Assembly: GCA_012841375.1 (NCBI GenBank)
Contig: DUUV01000117.1
Location: 1-33,017, forward strand
Direction: 5' to 3'
DNA: 33,017 nucleotides
DNA from: Candidatus Fermentithermobacillaceae bacterium
GTDB taxonomy: Bacteria; Bacillota; Sulfobacillia; Fermentithermobacillales; Fermentithermobacillaceae
Position 1 is the first letter of the stretch, and the number at the start of each line of letters is the position of its first letter. Under the pieces are notes generated by a model, which saw only the letters and a program-made list of their open reading frames with translations, had not been told where the DNA came from and made no database searches. Below, one piece after another: positions 16,154-25,391 of the stretch. Both the position numbers and the translations under genes were made by a program.

Positions 16154-17101
16154 TTGTCGCCTTACGGAGACAAGAGGCTACAGGTGTTTTCCGGAACCAC
16201 AAACAGAGCACTGGGCGAAGAGATCTGCAAGCACATTGGGGTCCCCCTGGCGGACACAGAAGTCAGCACGTTCTCGGACGGTGAGATTAAGGTAATCATC
16301 AACGAGAACGTCCGGGGCTCCGACGCTTTTGTCGTGCAGTCCACCTGCACCCCGGTGAACGACAGCATCATGGAGCTCCTCATACTCATTGACGCCCTGA
16401 AGAGGGCGTCGGCAGACCGCATCACCGCCGTGATACCTTACTACGGGTATGCCAGGCAAGACCGCAAGACGCGGGGCCGGGAGCCGATTACCGCCAAGCT
16501 GGTCGCCAACCTCCTCACCAATGCCGGTGCCAACCGGGTGCTGGCCATTGACCTTCACTCAGGTCAGATACAGGGCTTCTTTGACATCCCGGTGGATCAC
16601 CTGACCGCCATCGGCCTTCTCTCTGATTACCTGAAGGAAAAAGACCTGACCGATTACGTTGTGGTATCGCCGGACGCCGGGAGCATCCCCAGAGCCAGAG
16701 ATATGGCTGAAAGGCTCAAGCTGCCCGTCGCGTTCATAGACAAGCGGCGGCCCCAGCCCAACGTGGCCGAGGTCATGAATATAGTCGGCAAGGTGGCGGA
16801 CCGTCATGCCATACTGCTTGACGACATGATAGACACCGGTGGAAGCCTCCTGCAGGCCACAATGGCTCTCCGCAACATGGGTGCCAAGTCCGTCCTCGCC
16901 TGCGCCACCCACGCGGTGTTTTCCGGAAAGGCGAAAATGAACATCGAGAAGTGCGGTTTCTCAGAACTGATTGTCACCAACACGATTCCCATTGAACCGG
17001 AGATAGCTCCTCTGGTAAAAGTATTATCTGTGGCACCGCTTCTGGGAGACGCTATCATCAGGATTCACGAAGGACGCTCTGTCTCAGAGATGTTCAAGTG
17101 A
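16154..17101 (+). CDS. prs: Ribose-phosphate pyrophosphokinase (PRPP synthetase)
   Basis: Makes PRPP from ribose 5-phosphate and ATP, for purine, pyrimidine, NAD, His and Trp synthesis. It has 315 aa, the class I size. GTTNRALGEEI, PYYGYARQDRK (95-105), DLHSGQIQGFF (H135) and the PRPP signature LLDDMIDTGGS (221-231) are intact. One difference is that the family's VSPDHGGVTRAR loop reads VSPDAGSIPRAR (171-182). The loop's role in nucleotide or ribose phosphate binding may be affected only mildly. The start is TTG 16154, with GGGGAGGT upstream, 6 nt after glmU. Confidence 0.95.
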   Translation: MSPYGDKRLQVFSGTTNRALGEEICKHIGVPLADTEVSTFSDGEIKVIINENVRGSDAFVVQSTCTPVNDSIMELLILIDALKRASADRITAVIPYYGYARQDRKTRGREPITAKLVANLLTNAGANRVLAIDLHSGQIQGFFDIPVDHLTAIGLLSDYLKEKDLTDYVVVSPDAGSIPRARDMAERLKLPVAFIDKRRPQPNVAEVMNIVGKVADRHAILLDDMIDTGGSLLQATMALRNMGAKSVLACATHAVFSGKAKMNIEKCGFSELIVTNTIPIEPEIAPLVKVLSVAPLLGDAIIRIHEGRSVSEMFK

Positions 17102-17122
17102 GTGTCGAAAGGGTGAAGTATT

Positions 17123-17749
17123 ATGGCTGAAGCCTCCATCGTACTCAAGCCGAGAGAAGTTGGACGTACTGCCGCGCGAAGGTGTCGCCGGGAGGGGCTT
17201 GTCCCCGGGATCATCTACGGCAGAGCGATTGAGCCCATACCGGTTGCGCTCGATTCCAAGGCCTTGAGGAGACTCACGGGAGGAGCCGGTTCTCATGTCC
17301 ACCGTGTGTCGGTCGAGGATTCCGGATTCGAGGGCAACGTCATGATTCAGGAAGTGGTGTATGAACCGCTCACGGGAAATCCGATCCATATCGACCTGCA
17401 CAACATATCTATGACCCAGAAAGTTAAGGCTGAGGTAACCATCGCGGTCTTGGGCGAGGAAGCAATGGAGAAGCGGGGACTCATTCTGCAGCGCCAGCTC
17501 AGGCAGATCACGGTCGAGTCCTTGCCGGGCGATATCCCTGCCAGTGTCTCGGTGGATGTCTCCAACCTGCAGTACGGTGAGTCGGTGACCGCAGGTGAAA
17601 TCGCGCTACCGGAAGATGTTAAGTTGGTTACCGATCCCGCCGAAGTGGTCGTGGTTGCGGTCGCGCCGAGGGTGATCACGGAGACAACGGAAGAGGAAGA
17701 GTCTTCTGAGGAGGCCGGGCCGGCGGAGGAGCCGCAAGGTTCGGTCTAA
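17123..17749 (+). CDS. rplY: 50S ribosomal protein L25 / general stress protein Ctc
   Basis: A 208-aa TL5/Ctc-type L25 that binds 5S rRNA. Residues 1-92 form the L25 domain (ASIVLKPREVGRTAARRCRREGLVPGIIYGR...HIDLHNI). A beta-rich TL5 domain follows (about 95-185). The tail (186-208) is a run of Glu and Ser/Pro with low complexity, common in this family. ATG 17123 is 21 nt after prs, so it belongs to the same operon. In B. subtilis ctc lies in the same place and is also induced by sigma-B. I see no such promoter here. Confidence 0.94.
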   Translation: MAEASIVLKPREVGRTAARRCRREGLVPGIIYGRAIEPIPVALDSKALRRLTGGAGSHVHRVSVEDSGFEGNVMIQEVVYEPLTGNPIHIDLHNISMTQKVKAEVTIAVLGEEAMEKRGLILQRQLRQITVESLPGDIPASVSVDVSNLQYGESVTAGEIALPEDVKLVTDPAEVVVVAVAPRVITETTEEEESSEEAGPAEEPQGSV

Positions 17750-17784
17750 AGAACCCCGAGAAAAGGAACCGGTGAACCCAGAGA

Positions 17785-18381
17785 ATGAAATGCATTGTTG
17801 GGCTGGGCAATCCCGGCAAGAAATACAGAAACACCCGGCATAACGTGGGGTACATGGTACTCGACGAGATTGCCGGGCGGTTTCGTATTCGCTGGGCCGA
17901 CACAGGGTTCTCTGAGACGGCCCTGGTTACTTTGTCTCTTGACGAGAGCGTAGACGTTCTCCTGGTACGTCCCCTGACATACATGAACTTGAGCGGCCTT
18001 GCCGTCAAGGACGTCATGGCTCAACACGCTGTTCAGGCCGAGGACGTGCTTGTGATACACGACGATATGGACCTTCCCCTGGGGAAGGTGAGGCTCCGAA
18101 GGAAAGGAAGCTCGGGTGGTCACAGGGGCATCGAATCCATCATTGGAGAGACGGGGCTCTGCGAGTTTCCAAGGCTCAAAGTGGGCATAGGGAGACCGCC
18201 CGAGGGTGTGGAGCCTTCCGACCATGTGCTGGCCGGATTCTCCACCGGAGACCAAGAGGTCCTGAGGGAAGTCGTGAGATTGGCGGCCGCCGCCGCGCTG
18301 GACGTCGTATCCAAAGGGATAGAGTGGGCGATGTCCTTTTACAACGGTCTGGACGTGACCGGCGAAAGCGGTGGGCGTTGA
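17785..18381 (+). CDS. pth: Peptidyl-tRNA hydrolase
   Basis: Frees tRNA from peptidyl-tRNAs that fall off ribosomes. It has 198 aa and the full active site: LGNPGKKYRNTRHNVGY with H19 and N20, YMNLSG with N68, and IHDDMDLP with D93. GSSGGHRGI follows. ATG 17785 is preceded by AACCCAGAG, a weak ribosome binding site. The stop shares one base with the mfd ATG (TGATG). The B. subtilis order ctc-spoVC(pth)-fin-mfd is kept except for the missing fin. Confidence 0.96.
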   Translation: MKCIVGLGNPGKKYRNTRHNVGYMVLDEIAGRFRIRWADTGFSETALVTLSLDESVDVLLVRPLTYMNLSGLAVKDVMAQHAVQAEDVLVIHDDMDLPLGKVRLRRKGSSGGHRGIESIIGETGLCEFPRLKVGIGRPPEGVEPSDHVLAGFSTGDQEVLREVVRLAAAAALDVVSKGIEWAMSFYNGLDVTGESGGR

Positions 18382-21300
18382 TGGCTCATCCCGGGCTGCT
18401 GGACCTGATCGCGCGAAGCGACGGCACATCCAGACTTGTGAGGGCAGTCCAGGACGGGACAACTCCGGCCCAGGTGATCGGCGCCCAAGGTTACGCTCGT
18501 CTGGCAGTGGCCGCCGCACTGTTCCACAAGGTCTCCAAGCCGGCCCTCTTCGTGTTTCCCAGCCCTGAGGAAGCCGTCACGGCTAAGCGAGACCTCGGGG
18601 ACCTCTTGGGTGCCGAGAGGGTCCTCCTATTCCCTGCCCGAGAGGTCATGCCCTTCGAGACCGAGACGAACAAGGAATCCCTATGGATGCGCATCCACTG
18701 CTTGACGCGGCTTTGCGGCCTCCCGGGAGAGCCTCCGGTAGTTGTTATGCCGGCGACGGCGATGGTGCGAGGCGTGATGAGTCCCGGGCGGTTCCGGCAG
18801 GGGTGTCGCAGGTATGCCAAGGGCGACTCGGTAAACCCGCTGGACGTTGTCAGGGACCTGGTGGAGGCAGGCTATGAGCGGGTTTTCTCTGTTGAAGGGA
18901 AGGGGCAATTGGCGCTTAGGGGCGGCATTTTAGACATCTTTCCGCCACCTGCCGAGACGCCCTACCGTCTCGAGTTCGCCTTCGACGAGATAGAGTCCAT
19001 CCGAACTTTTGACGTCGAAAGCCAGGTCTCCTTGGATTCGGTGACGGAAGTCGTGGTCACTCCGGCCACTGATTCTCCCGACAAGCAGGACCAAGCGTCA
19101 GGAGACTCTGACGAGGGCTCACGCATGGGCTTCACCGTTCTGGATTATCTGGGGGCCTGCGGCCTCGTCATGGTAGACCGTATAGACAAATGCCGGGACG
19201 TCGTGACTGAGTTCGAGAAGATCGGCGCAGAGATCGCTTCTGCCCGGATGATAGCGGGCACCATGGGAGCCAAGGAAGCATCGGTTTACCTGCCGTCTCC
19301 CCTCGTGCACAACCTCCTCGAGAAGGGCCACGTCATGTTTTCGCCGCTCCTGCGCGCGACGGAAGGAGTCTTGTACCGGGCCATAATCGAATCGGACACT
19401 TCGTCCCAGATTGGATTTGCGGGACGCTGGGCCGATTTCCTGGGAGAGGTCAGGGAACTCTTGGCGCGAGACAAGAGAGTGGTCATCCTGGCAGGCAACA
19501 GAGACCGGATGGCCATGCTGAAGCGGTTTCTGGACCGCCAGGAAGTGTGGAACCGGTCCCTGGATTCGGTTGATTCGGAGCCCAAGCCGGGGTTAGTGAC
19601 AATTGCTCTGGGCAGCGGAGAAAGCGGCTTTAACGTTGAGGCGACGGACCTTTGCGTCTTCACCGAGACGGAGGTGTACGGCAGGACTCACGTCCGGCAG
19701 CGCCGGGCCAGGGCCAAGAAGGCGGGACTGGACTGGCGGGAGCTCTCGGCAGGCGATTACGTTGTGCACGCTTCTCACGGTATCGGGCAGTTCATGGGCA
19801 TGAAGACGATGACGGTCAACAACGTCACACGGGACTACTTGTACCTCCGGTATGCCGGGAGCGACGCGCTGTACGTGCCGGTTGATCAGGTTGACCTGAT
19901 CGAGAGATACAGCGGCCCCGAAGGCAAGCCGCCGCAGCTCCAGAAACTAGGTACGGGTGAGTGGGCGCGGATCAAGGCCAGAGTCAAGGCTTCCGTCGAG
20001 GACATGGCCAGGAGGCTTCTGACCCTTGAGGCAAAGCGAAAGTCCAGGACAGGGTATGCGTTTGGGCCCGATACCCCGTGGCAAAGAGAGTTTGAGGATG
20101 CCTTTGAGTATGAAGACACTGAGGATCAGGCAAGAGCAACGGAGGAGATCAAACGGGATATGGAAGCTGCCGTGCCCATGGACCGCCTCCTCTGCGGGGA
20201 CGTAGGTTTCGGCAAGACCGAAGTGGCCATGAGGTGCGCCTTCAAAGCGGTGATGGATGGGAAGCAGGTCGGAGTACTGGTCCCCACGACCATCTTGGCG
20301 GAGCAGCATTACGCTACTTTCGTCAGGAGATTCGCCGAACACCCGGTGACGATCCACTGCTTGTCAAGGTTCAGAACTCCCGGGGAAACCAGAAAGATAG
20401 TCGCCGACATCCAGAGCGGCTCGGCCGACATAGTCATTGGAACCCACAGACTTCTCAGCAAGGACGTCTCGTTCAAGAACCTGGGCCTTCTGATTGTGGA
20501 TGAAGAGCACAGGTTCGGGGTTGCTCAGAAGGAGCGACTCAAAGAGCTCTCTGAGAACTGCGATGTCCTCACTCTCACGGCCACCCCCATCCCCCGGACT
20601 CTGAACATGGCCCTCTCGGGGATTCGCGACATCAGCGTTATCGAGACCCCGCCCGAGGGCAGGTTCCCGGTTGAGACATACGTTGTCCCGATGAATCCTT
20701 CCCTCTTGTCCCAGGCGATCCGGCGGGAGATGCGCCGGGGGGGCCAGGTGTTCTACGTCTACAACCGTATACGCTCCATTGGGCGCGTGCTCCAGAGAGT
20801 TCAGGCCATGGTTCCTGAGGCACGCATAGCGGTTGCGCACGGGCGCATGAATGAGCACGAGCTTTCCCGCACGATGCAGGACTTTCTCCAGGGACGGTAC
20901 GACATCCTCATTTCCACTACCATCATTGAGTCGGGCCTGGACCTCCCAAACGTGAACACGCTCATCGTCGAGGAGGCCGATAAGCTTGGTTTGGCCCAAC
21001 TCTACCAGTTGAGAGGTCGTGTGGGGCGCTCCAACCGCATTGCCTATGCCTATTTCACCTACAGGCACGACCGTTCGATGACCTACATCGCGGAGCAACG
21101 GCTGAACGCCCTTCGAGACTTCACTACGATGGGTTCGGGTTTCAAACTGGCCATGAGAGATATGGAGATAAGGGGGGCCGGCAACCTGTTAGGCGCCGAG
21201 CAGCACGGGTTCATGGTGCAAGTAGGATACGAGATGTACGTCAACCTGCTCGACAAAGCGGTGCGGAGCCTTAGGGGCCAGAAGGTCGAGAGGGTTGAAC

Positions 21301-21764
21301 GCATATTGACCGCGGTCGAGGTACCCGTAGACGCTTTTATCCCCGAGTCTTACATCAACAACACTAAAGAACGGTTCGCGTTCTACAAGAGGATAGCCGG
21401 CGCGGAGAACGAGAAGATCCTCGGCGATCTCGAGGAGGAACTGGTCGACCGCTACGGGCAGCTGCCTTCTCAGGTAAGGAACCTGCTGGACGTCGCAAGG
21501 TTGAGGCTCTTTTCAGGATCGATCGGCGTTACTCAAGTCACCGTAGCCAAAGAGGACGTGGTCCTCGGGCGCAAGAAGATCATTTTCAAGGTGGAAGTCC
21601 CGCATTTGTTTCCGGTAGACAAGGTGGCCGTGCTGCACAGGAGGTTCCCCGGCGCCGAGTTCGACAGGAGGGCTCAAGCCCTGTCTGTGCCCCTTTCGCA
21701 GTCCGGAGCGACTCCCTTAGAACAAGGTCTTACACTGGCTCTACACCTTTCCCGCGGTGAATAA
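18381..21764 (+). CDS. mfd: Transcription-repair coupling factor Mfd
   Basis: An 1127-aa ATP-driven translocase that removes stalled RNA polymerase and recruits UvrA. The UvrB-like N-terminal part leads to the RNA polymerase interaction domain (about 459-555; YVVHASHGIGQFMGM). The RecG-like motor follows, with Walker A GDVGFGKT (606-613) and DEEH (707-710). Motif VI QLRGRVGRS and the TRG motif (GAGNLLGAEQHG) are clear, then the C-terminal TRCF domain. ATG 18381 overlaps the pth stop; the frame extending back to 18324 shadows pth. The TGAATA that forms the -35 of the spoVT promoter overlaps its last codons. Confidence 0.97.
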   Translation: MAHPGLLDLIARSDGTSRLVRAVQDGTTPAQVIGAQGYARLAVAAALFHKVSKPALFVFPSPEEAVTAKRDLGDLLGAERVLLFPAREVMPFETETNKESLWMRIHCLTRLCGLPGEPPVVVMPATAMVRGVMSPGRFRQGCRRYAKGDSVNPLDVVRDLVEAGYERVFSVEGKGQLALRGGILDIFPPPAETPYRLEFAFDEIESIRTFDVESQVSLDSVTEVVVTPATDSPDKQDQASGDSDEGSRMGFTVLDYLGACGLVMVDRIDKCRDVVTEFEKIGAEIASARMIAGTMGAKEASVYLPSPLVHNLLEKGHVMFSPLLRATEGVLYRAIIESDTSSQIGFAGRWADFLGEVRELLARDKRVVILAGNRDRMAMLKRFLDRQEVWNRSLDSVDSEPKPGLVTIALGSGESGFNVEATDLCVFTETEVYGRTHVRQRRARAKKAGLDWRELSAGDYVVHASHGIGQFMGMKTMTVNNVTRDYLYLRYAGSDALYVPVDQVDLIERYSGPEGKPPQLQKLGTGEWARIKARVKASVEDMARRLLTLEAKRKSRTGYAFGPDTPWQREFEDAFEYEDTEDQARATEEIKRDMEAAVPMDRLLCGDVGFGKTEVAMRCAFKAVMDGKQVGVLVPTTILAEQHYATFVRRFAEHPVTIHCLSRFRTPGETRKIVADIQSGSADIVIGTHRLLSKDVSFKNLGLLIVDEEHRFGVAQKERLKELSENCDVLTLTATPIPRTLNMALSGIRDISVIETPPEGRFPVETYVVPMNPSLLSQAIRREMRRGGQVFYVYNRIRSIGRVLQRVQAMVPEARIAVAHGRMNEHELSRTMQDFLQGRYDILISTTIIESGLDLPNVNTLIVEEADKLGLAQLYQLRGRVGRSNRIAYAYFTYRHDRSMTYIAEQRLNALRDFTTMGSGFKLAMRDMEIRGAGNLLGAEQHGFMVQVGYEMYVNLLDKAVRSLRGQKVERVERILTAVEVPVDAFIPESYINNTKERFAFYKRIAGAENEKILGDLEEELVDRYGQLPSQVRNLLDVARLRLFSGSIGVTQVTVAKEDVVLGRKKIIFKVEVPHLFPVDKVAVLHRRFPGAEFDRRAQALSVPLSQSGATPLEQGLTLALHLSRGE

Positions 21765-21788
21765 CCATCCCAAAACGCCTATATACTA
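21758..21788 (+). promoter_or_regulatory. Predicted sigma-G (forespore) promoter of spoVT
   Basis: TGAATA (21758-21763) and TATACTA (21782-21788) are 18 bp apart, close to the sigma-G pattern GMATR-N18-CATNNTA with one mismatch (T for C at the start of the -10). The element overlaps the stop of mfd and lies 40 nt before the spoVT start. In B. subtilis spoVT is sigma-G dependent, which supports the call. Confidence 0.6.
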
Positions 21789-21827
21789 GAAAGCGACAGG
21801 CGTGACCTGCGAGGGGGTGGTAGACAC

Positions 21828-22388
21828 GTGAAGGCAACTGGCATAGTCAGGCGTATCGACGACCTGGGAAGGGTCGTTATCCCCAAGGAAATCCGGCGGA
21901 CCCTCAGGATCAGAGAAGGAGATCCCCTGGAGATTTTTGTCGACCGTGACGGTGAGGTCATCCTTAAGAAGTATTCACCCATAGGTGAACTGGGGGATTT
22001 CGCTAAGGAGTATACAGACTCGCTGGCCGAGGCCACGGGTCACATCGCAATGATAGCCGACCGGGATTCGGTCATAGCGGTATCAGGAGCACCCAAGAAG
22101 GAGTTCCTAAACAAGCGCATTTCGCCTGCTGTGGAAAGGATCATGGAAGACAGAAAGCCCGTCCTCATCACTAAGCCCGGCGACGACCGTTACTGCAAGG
22201 AATGCATAACCGACGATGAGGCCGGCTGCAAGTTCACCTCGGAAGTGATAGCCCCCATTATTGCCGAAGGAGACCCCATTGGCGCAGTCATCATATGTAC
22301 GAGAGAACCGGGAGCAACTGTCGGCGAGCTGGAACTGAAGCTGGCGGAGACAGCAGCCGGGTTCTTGGCCAAGCAGATGGAAGAGTAG
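21828..22388 (+). CDS. spoVT: Stage V sporulation regulator SpoVT
   Basis: A 186-aa DNA-binding protein that adjusts forespore gene expression in B. subtilis. Residues 1-50 are the AbrB-like swapped-hairpin domain (KATGIVRRIDDLGRVVIPKEIRRTLRIREGDPLEIFVD). Residues about 56-186 form the GAF domain with CKEC (C-rich loop) and the dimerising C-terminal helices. The start is GTG 21828 after GAGGGGGTGG. It has the same domain as AbrB (5376-5627) but not the four-cysteine tail. Position after mfd is as in B. subtilis. Confidence 0.95.
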   Translation: MKATGIVRRIDDLGRVVIPKEIRRTLRIREGDPLEIFVDRDGEVILKKYSPIGELGDFAKEYTDSLAEATGHIAMIADRDSVIAVSGAPKKEFLNKRISPAVERIMEDRKPVLITKPGDDRYCKECITDDEAGCKFTSEVIAPIIAEGDPIGAVIICTREPGATVGELELKLAETAAGFLAKQMEE

Positions 22389-22488
22389 TGGATTGCGTAG
22401 AGGGTTCAGTTTGAACCGCAGCCTCATGTAGTGTAGTATGAGAGCGTGCGGCACGTGAACGCAGCACGTACTTTGACGCGCACGAAGG

Positions 22489-22513
22489 GAAGGTGGCGCA
22501 ATTTGCCACCTTC
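22489..22513. terminator. Hairpin between spoVT and spoVB
   Basis: A perfect 9-bp stem (GAAGGTGGC at 22489-22497, GCCACCTTC at 22505-22513) with a 7-nt loop is followed by only a few scattered T residues. It lies 23 nt before the spoVB start. It could end the spoVT message or act as a leader hairpin. Confidence 0.45.
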
Positions 22514-22535
22514 ATTCATATTGAGGTAGAAGCCG

Positions 22536-24164
22536 ATGGGAACTCAAGATACCAAGTTTGTGAAGGGCGCCTTCATCCTCACCGCAGCCGGTCTAGTCGT
22601 CAAACTCATCGGGGCCCTATACCGCATCCCGCTCTACTCTATCTTGGGGAGCGAAGGGATCGGTCTCTACCAGATGGGGTACCCCATCTATGCCATACTT
22701 CTCACCGTGTCCTCGTCGGGGCTGAACGTTGCCATCTCGAAGGTTGTCGCTGAACGATGGGCCCAGGGGAAGAGGTCGGGCGCTCTGGCGGCTTTCCGCG
22801 TTTCGCTTGTGCTCATGAGCATTCTCGGCATCGCCGGTTCCGTGGCTTTGTTTAGGGCGGCGCCCTGGATCGCGACCAATATGGGCCACGACCCCAGAGC
22901 CACCCTGTCGATCCAGGCCATATCCCCTGCTTTGTTCCTGGCTTCGGTCCTGTCGGCCTTCCGGGGCTGGTTCCAAGGGATCGAAGAGATGACGGTACCT
23001 GCCGCGTCACAGGTCTTGGAGGCTCTAGGCCGGCTTGTGACCATGCTTCTCTTGGCAGGTGCCCTTATTCCGAAGGGTATTGAGCACGCAGCCGCGGGGG
23101 CGACATTCGGAGCGGCGGTAGGGGCAGGCGTCGGAGTCTTGTTTACCGCTCTGGCTTACTGGTCGGGAGGACGGCGCGCCCGGCAGAGAGTCCCGCATCG
23201 GCGGTCACCGAGATCTGAGGACGGCTCCCGAGTGGCGACCGGGGATTCGGGCGAGTTCACTTGGGGGGAGACGGCGCGCGCCATAGCCTCAATCGCGCTT
23301 CCCATCTCTTTGGCCTCGGCAGTGTTCGGCATAACCGAGATCATTGACCTGAGCCTCGTACCGGGGCGCCTCCACGCCGCGGGGTTTGCCACAGAGGAGG
23401 CCACCCGTCTCTTTGGGCAGCTTACTGCGGGAGCAATGCCGCTCGTGAATATACCGACAGTGTTCACAGGAGCGCTTCAGATGGCGATCGTCCCTTCGGT
23501 TTCCGCGGCACTGGCTCTGCGTGACCGCGCCGCCATAGGCCGCCGGGTCAAGAAGGCCTTGGCGCTGACGTATGCCCTTGGACTCCCCGCATCGTTGGGG
23601 ATTTTGGTCTTGTCGAGACAGATACCCGTGCTTCTCTACAATGACCCTGGAGTAGGGCCGTCTCTCATGGCTTCGGCTCCGGCAGTGCTCTTTCTGTCAC
23701 TCCAGCAGGTAAGCTCGGGAGTCCTCCAGGGGATAGGCAAAGTCACTGTCCCGCTGGTGAACCTCATGTGGGCGGCGGCAGTGAAAGCGGCCGTCACGTA
23801 TGTCCTGGTAGGTATCCCGACCATCGGCGTAGTTGGAGCCGGTATAGCAACGTCTCTCCACTTCGGTGTGGCCGCTGTCCTCAACCTCCTGGCGATCAGG
23901 CGGCATTTGGGACCCGTCAGCGAACCCGGGTCCATGCTGAGGGTGTCTGCCGCAGGCGGCGGGATGGGCGTCATCGCCGGGCTCAGTTACCGCCTGTTGG
24001 AGCCTTTCTCCGGATTGAAGGTTGCCACGGTTGGGGCCGTCGCCGCCGGTGCGCTCGCCTACCTCATCCTCGCGGTCGTTTTCAGGGTGTTCACTACCGA
24101 GGACTTGGCCTCTCTACCGGTCGTCGGGCGCGCTCTCAGCAGGTTATCCAAGCCGCGCAGGTGA
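22536..24164 (+). CDS. spoVB: SpoVB-like MATE/MurJ superfamily flippase
   Basis: A 542-aa integral membrane protein of the polysaccharide-export/MVF group with roughly 14 hydrophobic segments. It opens with KFVKGAFILTAAGLVVKLIGALYRIPL, the SpoVB/YtgP signature, and keeps GLYQMGYPIY. In B. subtilis SpoVB is needed for spore cortex synthesis, probably as a lipid II flippase during sporulation. A basic loop with RRARQRVPHRRSPR (about 210-225) marks the cytosolic mid-protein loop. The ATG is at 22536 after TTGAGGTAG. It lies between spoVT and mazG as in B. subtilis (yabM). Confidence 0.9.
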   Translation: MGTQDTKFVKGAFILTAAGLVVKLIGALYRIPLYSILGSEGIGLYQMGYPIYAILLTVSSSGLNVAISKVVAERWAQGKRSGALAAFRVSLVLMSILGIAGSVALFRAAPWIATNMGHDPRATLSIQAISPALFLASVLSAFRGWFQGIEEMTVPAASQVLEALGRLVTMLLLAGALIPKGIEHAAAGATFGAAVGAGVGVLFTALAYWSGGRRARQRVPHRRSPRSEDGSRVATGDSGEFTWGETARAIASIALPISLASAVFGITEIIDLSLVPGRLHAAGFATEEATRLFGQLTAGAMPLVNIPTVFTGALQMAIVPSVSAALALRDRAAIGRRVKKALALTYALGLPASLGILVLSRQIPVLLYNDPGVGPSLMASAPAVLFLSLQQVSSGVLQGIGKVTVPLVNLMWAAAVKAAVTYVLVGIPTIGVVGAGIATSLHFGVAAVLNLLAIRRHLGPVSEPGSMLRVSAAGGGMGVIAGLSYRLLEPFSGLKVATVGAVAAGALAYLILAVVFRVFTTEDLASLPVVGRALSRLSKPRR

Positions 24165-24199
24165 ACATATGAGCAACCAACTGGATGGAGGCAAGGTCG

Positions 24200-25000
24200 A
24201 TGGTTGAACCGGGTACGAACGAAAGAGCGTGGTCCAGATTCTTGGCCGTTGTCGAAGCCTTAAGAGGAGAGCGCGGTTGTCCCTGGGACAGGGAACAGAC
24301 TTATGAGAGTCTCACGCGATACGTCCTGGAAGAGGCCAACGAACTCGTCTCCGCGGTTCTGGAAAAAGATGTGGATAAGCTCAAAGAGGAGTTGGGAGAC
24401 TTGCTCTTGGAGATCGGGCTCTACTGCCAGATCGCCAAGGAGCGAGGAGACTTCTTGCCCGGCGATGTGCTGGAGGGGATAACGGAGAAACTGGTGAGAC
24501 GACATCCTCACGTTTTTGGAGATGAGACACTGAGGACGCCGGACCAGGTGAGGGAGCGTTGGGAGGAGATAAAGAGAAAGGAGCCCGGCAGGTATCGAAA
24601 GGACCACTCTCTCATGGACGAGGTACAGAAAGGCCTTCCGGCACTCATGCAGGCAGAGAGACAGCAGGCCCTGGCGGCCGAGGTGGGGTTTGACTGGGAC
24701 TCACCGGAACCGGTGTTCCTAAAGGTTGAAGAGGAACTCAGGGAGGTAAGCCAGGCGCAGAGCAGCGGCGACCGGGAGGCGGTCAAGGCTGAATTAGGCG
24801 ATTTACTGTATGCCTGCGTCAACCTGGCCCGCAAACTGGGGGTTGACGCCGAGACCTCGCTCTTGGGGGCTGTCGGGAAGTTCTCAAGACGTTTCAGGCA
24901 GGTAGAAGAAGAGGTCCGGAGTAGGGGCCTGGAAATGAAGGAACAGGGTTTGGAATACCTGGATAGCCTGTGGGAGCAAGCTAAGAGCAGAGAGAAGTGA
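24200..25000 (+). CDS. mazG: Nucleoside triphosphate pyrophosphohydrolase MazG
   Basis: Two tandem MazG domains, 266 aa. The first has CPWDREQTYESLTRYVLEEANELVSAV...LKEELGDLLLEI, with the E-E-x-x-E and E-x-x-D metal ligands. The second, degenerate copy ends with VKAELGDLLYACVNLARKLG. The enzyme hydrolyses (d)NTPs and can limit mutagenic or alarmone-like nucleotides. I chose ATG 24200, because GGAGG ends 8 nt before it; ATG 24185 is possible. B. subtilis YabN at this place also has an N-terminal tetrapyrrole-methylase domain. That domain is missing here, so the gene is of the E. coli length and type. Confidence 0.93.
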   Translation: MVEPGTNERAWSRFLAVVEALRGERGCPWDREQTYESLTRYVLEEANELVSAVLEKDVDKLKEELGDLLLEIGLYCQIAKERGDFLPGDVLEGITEKLVRRHPHVFGDETLRTPDQVRERWEEIKRKEPGRYRKDHSLMDEVQKGLPALMQAERQQALAAEVGFDWDSPEPVFLKVEEELREVSQAQSSGDREAVKAELGDLLYACVNLARKLGVDAETSLLGAVGKFSRRFRQVEEEVRSRGLEMKEQGLEYLDSLWEQAKSREK

Positions 25001-25064
25001 GAGAGTCCTGCGACCGGAGGAGACGAAGCACAGAGACTTGAACAACCGATCGGGAGGGTCAATT

Positions 25065-25349
25065 TTGAACAAGACGGAACTCATCGCGAAAGTGGCCGAG
25101 CAGGCCAATATGACCAAGAAGGATACAGAGAGATTCGTCAACACTTTCATTGAGGTCGTAGAGGACGCTCTGGCGCAGGGTGACACCGTCGCAATCCTCG
25201 GATTCGGCACATTCCTTGCCCGGGAACGGCCTGCTAGAGAAGGCCGGAACCCGAGGACGGGCGAGCCGATTCAGATTCCGGCCTCGAAAGTCCCGGTCTT
25301 CAGGCCCGGACGCGGGTTGCGCGACTCGGTGACCGGCGGAGTGCAGTAA
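25065..25349 (+). CDS. hup: DNA-binding protein HU
   Basis: A 94-aa histone-like protein that bends DNA and compacts the nucleoid. It starts at TTG 25065 after GGGAGGG with a 6-nt spacer, giving LNKTELIAKVAEQANMTKKD. The saddle and arm motif GFGTFLARERPAREGRNPRTGEPIQIPASKVPVFRPG is intact. TTG 25038 would add nine residues that the family does not have. It is 64 nt after mazG, probably co-transcribed. In many clostridia hup lies between mazG and the S4 gene, as here. Confidence 0.95.
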   Translation: MNKTELIAKVAEQANMTKKDTERFVNTFIEVVEDALAQGDTVAILGFGTFLARERPAREGRNPRTGEPIQIPASKVPVFRPGRGLRDSVTGGVQ

Positions 25350-25391
25350 GGGTCTTTTGGAACGCGATTTGGGTAGAGAAACCAACAGCGA

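Noticed and set aside
20364-21098. 244-codon minus-strand frame inside mfd
   Set aside because: It is a shadow of the conserved motor domain.
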